A stretch of DNA of 64,000 nt from Bryobacterales bacterium (lineage in GTDB: Bacteria; Acidobacteriota; Terriglobia; Bryobacterales; UBA6623). The first letter of the stretch is position 1. Each line of letters starts with the position of its first letter. The DNA lies in the NCBI GenBank assembly GCA_022823865.1, contig JAJEHF010000162.1, forward strand, positions 1-64,000, given 5' to 3'. This document shows, piece by piece, positions 58,893-64,000 of the stretch. The translations under genes and the position numbers were made by a program. Below the pieces are notes generated by a model. It ran no database searches, was not told where the DNA came from, and saw nothing but the letters and a program-made list of their open reading frames with translations.

Positions 58893-59327
58893 GTGACGGA
58901 CTGGCTCACGGTGGAACAGAGGCGCCGCGTGATGCAGGCCGTGAAGGGCAAGGACACCGGCCCCGAACTGACTGTGCGCAGCATCGTCCATCGCTTGGGC
59001 TATCGCTACCGGTTGCATAGGAAGGGCCTGCCCGGCCGTCCGGACCTCGTGTTCGGGCCGCGCAAGAAGGTGATTTTCGTCCATGGCTGTTTCTGGCATG
59101 CTCACAATTGCCGATACGGTCGGATGCCGGAATCGCGCCAGGAGTACTGGGTCCCCAAGCTGATCGGCAACATGGAGCGCGACAAGGCCAACGTGGCCAA
59201 GTTGGAGGCGATGGGTTGGAAGGTTCTCACCGTTTGGGAGTGCGAAGTCAAGAAGACCGCGGAGTTGGTAGACCGTCTGACCGAGTTCCTGGACAACGAG
59301 CAAGGGCTGCGAGCGGATAGCGGGTAG
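58893..59327 (+). CDS. vsr: very short patch repair endonuclease
   Basis: 144 residues. RRVMQAVKGKDTGPELTVRSIVHRLGYRYRLH leads to the active site: Asp51 in GRPDLVF, and FVHGCFWHAHNC with His64, Trp68 and His69. Two cysteines (66, 72) of the structural zinc site are visible. Vsr nicks beside T:G mismatches that arise by deamination of 5-methylcytosine. Its usual partner, a cytosine-5 DNA methyltransferase, is not in this window. The start is the GTG at 58893, since earlier in-frame residues lack family character. It converges on the SSS transporter gene. Confidence 0.9.
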   Translation: MTDWLTVEQRRRVMQAVKGKDTGPELTVRSIVHRLGYRYRLHRKGLPGRPDLVFGPRKKVIFVHGCFWHAHNCRYGRMPESRQEYWVPKLIGNMERDKANVAKLEAMGWKVLTVWECEVKKTAELVDRLTEFLDNEQGLRADSG

Positions 59328-59355
59328 ACTTCGCCTGACGGCGCGCCCGGACCGC

Positions 59356-61029
59356 TCAGGCGAAGTAGACCAGCATGAAGACCGTGGCTGCCCCAAGCAG
59401 CCAGCCCCATGGGCGTTCGCTGGCCCAAAAGCTCCGTGCTTTGCCGTCTTGTGCGACGGGCCGGCCCCACCATGTGAGCTGGTCGGTGTCGGACCGATGG
59501 GATCGGTCGCGCGAGCTCACCCAGACCAAGATGGCCAGAGCGAACACCGACGTCAGAGCCGTGCGGTGCAGGAAGTTGAGTTGCGCCCCGAACAGCGGTT
59601 CGACAGCCGAGCCCGCGGCCCACAAACCGTAGAGCCACTGGATGCCGAACGAGAAAAACGGAGAGGCCAGCAGCGCCCAGAACGCTCCTTCTGCCGACGC
59701 CCGCCGCCAGAGCACCCCGCCGAGAAACGCTACGGCGATGCCTGGGACCACGTGTCCCATCTGTGCCGGCACCTTCAGGAAGAAGTTGTCCGCGGCCTCC
59801 TCGGTGTAGATCACCGCGGCGATGCAGGCGGCGATGAGCACGAATGCGACGATGCACAGTCGGCCTACCCGGATCAGCTTGCGCTCCGAAGCGTCCGGAT
59901 CGACGTACTTGCGGTAAAAGTCAAACGTCAGCAAGGTCGCGCCCGAGTTCATCATCGAGTCGATGCTGGAGAGGATCGCCCCGATCAGCCCGGCCGTGAT
60001 GATGCCCACCAAGCCGTAGCCGGCCGGCACCACCATCTGAACCAGCAGCGGGAACGCGTCGTCGGGCAGGGGCAGGGCCGAAATCTCCCCTCGTGCTAGG
60101 CTCGCGTCGAAGAGCAGGCCTGCGGCCACTCCAGTGGCGATAGACACAAAGGGAATCAGCAGCTTGAGAAAGCCCGCTACCAGAATCCCCATGCGAGCGT
60201 CGAACTCGCTCTTGGCCGCCAGCGCCCGCTGCGCGATGAACTGGTTGGTGGACCAATAGAAGATGTGAATGATCAGCAGGCCGCTGAACACGCCAGTCCA
60301 GGGCAGCTGCGGGTGATCGGTCGGCAAGTATAGGTGAAACTTCTGCTCGGCGGCGGGAAGCGCCGCGTCCTTGGCGAGCAATCCGCCCAGTCCGCCGACT
60401 TCGGGCTGGCCGAACACCAGCACCGCGACAAACACGCCGGCCAGCAGCAATAGCACGGATTGCATCACGTCGGTCCAGATGACCGCCTTCAGCCCGCCGA
60501 CGATCGTGTAAGTGGCCGTGACCAGGGCGAAGATCGCAATGCCACCCGTGTAGCTGATCGCCAGCGGAGTGCCGTCGAGCAGGTAGCTCAGCGCCCTCGC
60601 CCCGATGTAGAACCCGAGCGCCATGCGCACGATCACGATGGTGAGAATGTTGAACGCCGAATACAGCACGCTGCTGCGGCCGTCATAGCGCTTGGCCAGG
60701 TATTCGGAGAGCGTGTACAGGCCCATGTCGCGATACAGCGGCAGGAACACGAATGCCAGCATCAACAGCCCGGCAATCGCCAAGAACTCGAAATGAGCCT
60801 GCGCGAACCCGATCGAATAGCCGATTCCGAGCATGCCCACTAGATGGTCGGCACTGACGTTGGTGCCGAAGATCGAGCCGGCTACGCCCCACCACGGCAC
60901 GGTCCGGCCCGCTAGGTAATAGTCGGCAGCGGTCTCTTCCTTGCGCCCGGCCCACAAGCCGATCCCCAGCACGGCCGCAATGCTGGCGACGAAGATGAAG
61001 ATGTCAAGCGTTGAGAGTGGAATCGGCAC
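59356..61029 (-). CDS. sodium:solute symporter (SGLT-like)
   Basis: 557 residues, about 14 membrane helices, start GTG at 61029. IFVASIAAVLGIGLWAG, then WWGVAGSIFGTNVSADHLVGMLGIGYSIG is typical of the sugar/inositol branch of the SSS family, with WSTNQFIAQRALAAKS later. GLIGAILSSIDSMMNSGATLLTFDFY is another SGLT landmark. It would import a sugar, inositol or sialic acid-type substrate with sodium. The SLC13 gene lies 35 bases upstream on the same strand. It has little similarity to the ActP-type symporter. Confidence 0.88.
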   Translation of the reverse strand: MPIPLSTLDIFIFVASIAAVLGIGLWAGRKEETAADYYLAGRTVPWWGVAGSIFGTNVSADHLVGMLGIGYSIGFAQAHFEFLAIAGLLMLAFVFLPLYRDMGLYTLSEYLAKRYDGRSSVLYSAFNILTIVIVRMALGFYIGARALSYLLDGTPLAISYTGGIAIFALVTATYTIVGGLKAVIWTDVMQSVLLLLAGVFVAVLVFGQPEVGGLGGLLAKDAALPAAEQKFHLYLPTDHPQLPWTGVFSGLLIIHIFYWSTNQFIAQRALAAKSEFDARMGILVAGFLKLLIPFVSIATGVAAGLLFDASLARGEISALPLPDDAFPLLVQMVVPAGYGLVGIITAGLIGAILSSIDSMMNSGATLLTFDFYRKYVDPDASERKLIRVGRLCIVAFVLIAACIAAVIYTEEAADNFFLKVPAQMGHVVPGIAVAFLGGVLWRRASAEGAFWALLASPFFSFGIQWLYGLWAAGSAVEPLFGAQLNFLHRTALTSVFALAILVWVSSRDRSHRSDTDQLTWWGRPVAQDGKARSFWASERPWGWLLGAATVFMLVYFA

Positions 61030-61036
61030 GGCTCAA

Positions 61037-61042
61037 AAGGTA
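61037..61042 (-). promoter_or_regulatory. -10-like hexamer TACCTT 7 bases before GTG
   Basis: On the minus strand TACCTT lies seven bases before the GTG at 61029, inside the 35-base gap after the SLC13 gene. It may give the symporter its own leaderless message. No Shine-Dalgarno sequence is seen. Confidence 0.35.
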
Positions 61043-61064
61043 ACGGACGGATGTATGGCGCTCA

Positions 61065-62495
61065 CTACCAGATTCCGATCAACTTCCACCACAAGGTGCC
61101 GATGGTACACCACACGAACACGTTCCATAGGGCGACCACGAAGCCGACCGACCACCACTGCTTGAAGCTGGTGTAGTCCTGCGAATAGAAGATCGGTGAA
61201 GGCACGGTGCCGTAGTGCGTCAGGCCCGCCGACAGGTTGGCGAGGCATGCGAGCAGGTAGACCACCAAGCCTACCGGCGCACCCTGGCCGAGCAAGAGTA
61301 GCAAGAAGACCGGAAACAAGGTCAGGAAGTGCATCGTGATGCTGGCCAGGCCATAGTGGGCGAAGAAGTAGATAGGGAGCACAATCGCCAGCATCGGCAG
61401 CCACGGCATGTCTCCCAGACCAGCGCCGATGGCGTCGGTGAGAGCCCGGGGCACGCCGGCATCGCTGAGCGCTCGGCCCAACGTGATCACCCCGCCGTAC
61501 CAAATCATGATGTCCCACACGGCGTGCTGGCGGATCGCCTCCCGCCAGGGAAGGACGCCGCTTACGATCAACACGCAGGCCCCCGAGACCGAGGCCAGCG
61601 CCACCGGCACCGAGTGCAGGTTAGAGGTGATCCACAGGCTGCATACGGCGCACACAAGCGCGGTGGTGAACCATTCCCTCGGCCCCATCCTGCCAAGTTT
61701 TCGCAGCTCGTCTTTGGCGAACTGCATGGCATGTGGCGTGCGCTGGATGTCAGGCGGCACGAGCTTGGCCACGATCCAGACCAAGCCGGCAATGCTGGCC
61801 AGGCTCGGCACGATTCCGGCCGCCGCCCAGTGCGCCCAAGTGAGTTCGTAGCCAGCCAGTGTCCGGGCCAACTCCACGGCCACGAAATTCCCCGCCTGAC
61901 CTGTCAGGAAGGTTGCCGTTGCGACGATCTCGCCCTGATAGACGGCGGCCATCAGGAACGTGCCCAGCAACTTCGCCGTTGGGCCGGGGCGCGAGCCGTA
62001 GAGTTCCGCCATGCTGCGCGTGATGGGCATGATCACGCCCCCCGCCCGGGAGGTATTGGACGGGATCATGGTGGCCAGGGAGAGATCGCTCAGGATCAGT
62101 GCGAAGGCCACTCCCTTGGAATTCTTGCCGAAGTAGCGCACGAACAGAAGCGCGATCCGTCTGGCGAGATTGGTGGCGATCAAGACATGCGCGATCAGCA
62201 GGGCGCCGACCACCAACCACACCGCAGGGGTGGCAAAGCCTGCCAAGGCTTGGTCCAGGCTCATGGTGCCGCTCCAGACGGCAGCAACCAAGGCCAGCAG
62301 AATCACCGCGCCGCCGGGAAGCGGCCGCAGCATCAACCCCGTAATGGCGGATGCGAACACCCCGGTCAGCCGCCAGCCTTCGTCTGAGACGCTATCTGGG
62401 CGGGGCAGGACCCAATAGACGCCAAGCCCTATCGCGACAACGATGGCTAGGCGCCTCATGTCGGGAGCGGCGCTCGCAGGGGGATTGGACGGCAT
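61065..62495 (-). CDS. SLC13/DASS-family anion permease
   Basis: About 476 residues, 11-13 membrane helices. Start ATG at 62495, since the hydrophobic part begins at residue 13 (MRRLAIVVAIGLGVYWVL). The two hairpin motifs are visible: MIPSNTSRAGGVIMPI (first SNT) and LTHYGTVPSPIFYSQ near the C-terminus. ISNLHSVPVALASVSGACVLIV-like helices lie between. Members exchange or import dicarboxylates such as malate, succinate or 2-oxoglutarate; sulfate is also possible for related carriers. It is in line with the Gfo/Idh gene upstream and the SSS gene downstream. Confidence 0.87.
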   Translation of the reverse strand: MPSNPPASAAPDMRRLAIVVAIGLGVYWVLPRPDSVSDEGWRLTGVFASAITGLMLRPLPGGAVILLALVAAVWSGTMSLDQALAGFATPAVWLVVGALLIAHVLIATNLARRIALLFVRYFGKNSKGVAFALILSDLSLATMIPSNTSRAGGVIMPITRSMAELYGSRPGPTAKLLGTFLMAAVYQGEIVATATFLTGQAGNFVAVELARTLAGYELTWAHWAAAGIVPSLASIAGLVWIVAKLVPPDIQRTPHAMQFAKDELRKLGRMGPREWFTTALVCAVCSLWITSNLHSVPVALASVSGACVLIVSGVLPWREAIRQHAVWDIMIWYGGVITLGRALSDAGVPRALTDAIGAGLGDMPWLPMLAIVLPIYFFAHYGLASITMHFLTLFPVFLLLLLGQGAPVGLVVYLLACLANLSAGLTHYGTVPSPIFYSQDYTSFKQWWSVGFVVALWNVFVWCTIGTLWWKLIGIW

Positions 62496-62556
62496 TAGCG
62501 GGTATCGAGAACCGGCGGGAGAGGGTTGGGTTCGACTGCGGGTCAGCGATCTCCCA

Positions 62557-63726
62557 TCAAACCACGGACAGCGTCTCGGCATCCCAGCCGACGGTCCGCG
62601 ACTCGTTCAGGGAGATGTTGGCGAGCTGCACGATTAGCGCGGCTTGAAAACCCTTGTCCATCGTTGCTCGCGGCTTCTCGCGCGTACGCACGCAATGCAG
62701 AAAGTTCATGACGTGGTCGATGGTGGCTTGAGCGAAGCCGCCGGGCTGTTCCTTGTCGAGGGACGGAGTCTCGGGGGAATCGCGGGGAAACACGCGCAAG
62801 AACTCCCGTCCGATGTCCATGCGGGCCAGCGCGCCGTCGTAGGCATTGAGCTGGTCGGCGCGGCTGGCGTAGCGCATTGCGTTGTAGTTGATGGTGAAGA
62901 TCGCCATGAAGCCCTGTGGGTACTCCGCTGCCACCACGACGGACTCGGGCTGGTCCATGCCCGCCACGTGCGGTCGCAACGCGGAGGCGTTGACTGCGAC
63001 GGGGTAGCCCGCATCCATGATCAAGTGGATCGAATCGAAGATATGGCAGCCTTGGTCCTGCGCGATGCCGCCCGAGTATGCCGCTAGGCTGCGCCAGTTG
63101 AAGAAGACCAGGGGGTCCTCGGGGACCTCGGGCGAAGGCCCGAGCCACCCCTCCCAGTTGATCGGCCCCTTGAACGAATCGCGGCGCGGTTCGGTGCGCG
63201 AATTGAGCCAGTAAGTGCGTACCATGCGCACGGTGCCCAGCTCGCCTCCGCGCCGGATTTCGCGAGCCTCCAGGTACAGGTTGTAGCTGCGCCGCTGCAT
63301 GCCGACCTGCACGATGCGATCTGACTCGCGTTCCGCCTCGACCAGTTCCTTGCCCTCGGCGGGCGTGTGGCACAGCGGCTTCTCGACATACACGTCTTTC
63401 CCGGCGGCCATCGCGTCCAGCGTCATGCGGTGATGCCAGTGCTCCGGTGTTGCGATTAGGACTGCATCCACATCCTTGTCGTCCAGCACTCGCTTGTAGT
63501 CGCGGTAGGCCTTGGTGCCCGGGCCGGCCGCCGAGAGACCCGACTCGAGGTTGGGCTCGTACACGTCGCAGACGCCATGGACGGAGAGATTCGGATCGCG
63601 CTTGAACTCGGACATGACTCTGCGGCCGCGCCCGCCGGCGCCAATCAACGCTAGGCGGACCGACTCGCTGGGAGTCTGGGCTATGGCGGCACTGGCTGTA
63701 GAGAGAAAGAAGATGCGCCGGTTCAT
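62557..63726 (-). CDS. exported Gfo/Idh/MocA-type oxidoreductase
   Basis: 389 residues from ATG at 63726. A short Tat-like signal (MNRRIFFLSTASAAIAQ) is followed by LALIGAGGRGRRVMSEF (Rossmann fold), IATPEHWHHRMTLDAMAAGKDVYVEKPL with the family's EKP, and the C-terminal domain with DQGCHIFDSIHLIMDAGYP. It oxidises or isomerises a sugar-type substrate with NAD(P), probably in the periplasm. It is distantly related to the gene at 22982. A divergent membrane-protein gene starts 103 bases away. Confidence 0.88.
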   Translation of the reverse strand: MNRRIFFLSTASAAIAQTPSESVRLALIGAGGRGRRVMSEFKRDPNLSVHGVCDVYEPNLESGLSAAGPGTKAYRDYKRVLDDKDVDAVLIATPEHWHHRMTLDAMAAGKDVYVEKPLCHTPAEGKELVEAERESDRIVQVGMQRRSYNLYLEAREIRRGGELGTVRMVRTYWLNSRTEPRRDSFKGPINWEGWLGPSPEVPEDPLVFFNWRSLAAYSGGIAQDQGCHIFDSIHLIMDAGYPVAVNASALRPHVAGMDQPESVVVAAEYPQGFMAIFTINYNAMRYASRADQLNAYDGALARMDIGREFLRVFPRDSPETPSLDKEQPGGFAQATIDHVMNFLHCVRTREKPRATMDKGFQAALIVQLANISLNESRTVGWDAETLSVV

Positions 63727-63828
63727 GCGTGCGAAGATTCTCGCATACCGGCGGCACCTACAGTGCCTACGGGGCAGCGCCTGCCTCCTGCCCGCAGAAT
63801 CCCGCTCTGCCCGTACGACAATGAAGAT

Positions 63829-64000
63829 ATGGGTGGCGACCAACAGGCCGGCTCCAGCTTCGCATCGCGCAAGGCAACGTTGTTCGCGACGGCACTGGCG
63901 ATCGCGAGCGTCGTGATTCCGTTCTGGTTCTGGATGGACACGTGGTTCGGAAAGGAACTCTCCGACGAGCAGATTCAGGAGTACCTCACTGACAACGAGC
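63829..64000 (+). CDS. membrane-anchored protein, start only
   Basis: The first 57 codons of a gene that runs off the right edge. MGGDQQAGSSFASRKATLFA leads into a hydrophobic helix (TALAIASVVIPFWFWM) and then WFGKELSDEQIQEYL, a layout I associate with acidobacterial HEAT-repeat-type membrane proteins, though this is weak with so little sequence. GACAAT lies six bases before the ATG, again without a Shine-Dalgarno sequence. Confidence 0.45.
   Translation, partial: MGGDQQAGSSFASRKATLFATALAIASVVIPFWFWMDTWFGKELSDEQIQEYLTDNE

Noticed and set aside
1-64000. CRISPR array or complete insertion sequence
   Set aside because: No regularly spaced repeats and no transposase gene with terminal repeats were seen on either strand.

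Overview
The window is GC-rich bacterial chromosome. It most likely comes from an Acidobacteriota bacterium, with the Bryobacterales/'Solibacter' side as best guess. The evidence is: a large plugless TonB receptor of the acidobacterial Oar-like type (343-3039); a secreted CxxCH/Reeler-type protein that appears to carry Solibacter-type C-terminal repeats (37860-39575); a secreted DUF5117/DUF4953-type zinc metalloprotease; and many exported sugar-degradation families (three sulfatases, DUF1080, two exported Gfo/Idh/MocA proteins, a beta-helix protein, ADP-ribosylglycohydrolases). Taxonomy is inferred from gene families only.

Layout. 1-7.1 kb is an accessory and partly decaying stretch: a TonB receptor, a nucleotidyltransferase/HEPN pair in which both halves look damaged and which lies between two long inverted repeats, a shortened ADP-ribosylglycohydrolase beside a complete one, and a DUF1501 remnant. 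7.1-11.8 kb holds purB and a glyoxylate/glycerate module (two dehydrogenases and glycerate 2-kinase). 11.9-25.6 kb carries exported proteins: a metalloprotease, two sulfatases, a beta-propeller/PHP lipoprotein, a PQQ-like propeller with EF-hands, an LVIVD propeller, an exported Gfo/Idh oxidoreductase and a beta-helix protein. 25.8-32.1 kb is a chorismate-centred cluster (fused PabAB, fused AroDE, TrpE) interrupted by a Uma2-type nuclease. 32.1-37.8 kb has a large FtsX-type permease, a TPR protein and ribulokinase. 37.8-45.4 kb has two secreted proteins, a purine permease, a SelA-like PLP enzyme, DUF1080, a truncated haemoglobin and TesA. 45.6-49.1 kb is the core block YbbA-type ATPase, SRP RNA, dnaX, ybaB, recR. 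49.1-64 kb has a dehalogenase-like hydrolase, a third sulfatase facing a YeiH-type putative sulfate exporter, a uracil-DNA-glycosylase-like protein, an acetate-type symporter pair, a second TonB receptor, a solitary Vsr nuclease, SSS and SLC13 transporters, a second exported Gfo/Idh protein and the start of a membrane protein.

How the parts fit: the window suggests a heterotroph using sulfated and complex carbohydrates (receptors, sulfatases, exported oxidoreductases, symporters, ribulokinase) with ordinary house-keeping islands between. No CRISPR array, complete insertion sequence, rRNA or tRNA was seen. Two sequence-level themes recur: several genes have a -10-like hexamer only 6-8 bases before the start codon, which suggests leaderless mRNAs, and several intergenic spaces hold strong GC-rich hairpins with no T-run. 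No complete, clearly new multi-gene system is evident. The best candidates for new biology are the CxxCH/Reeler protein with its uncharacterised partner, the propeller/PHP lipoprotein, and the ribulokinase leader structure.
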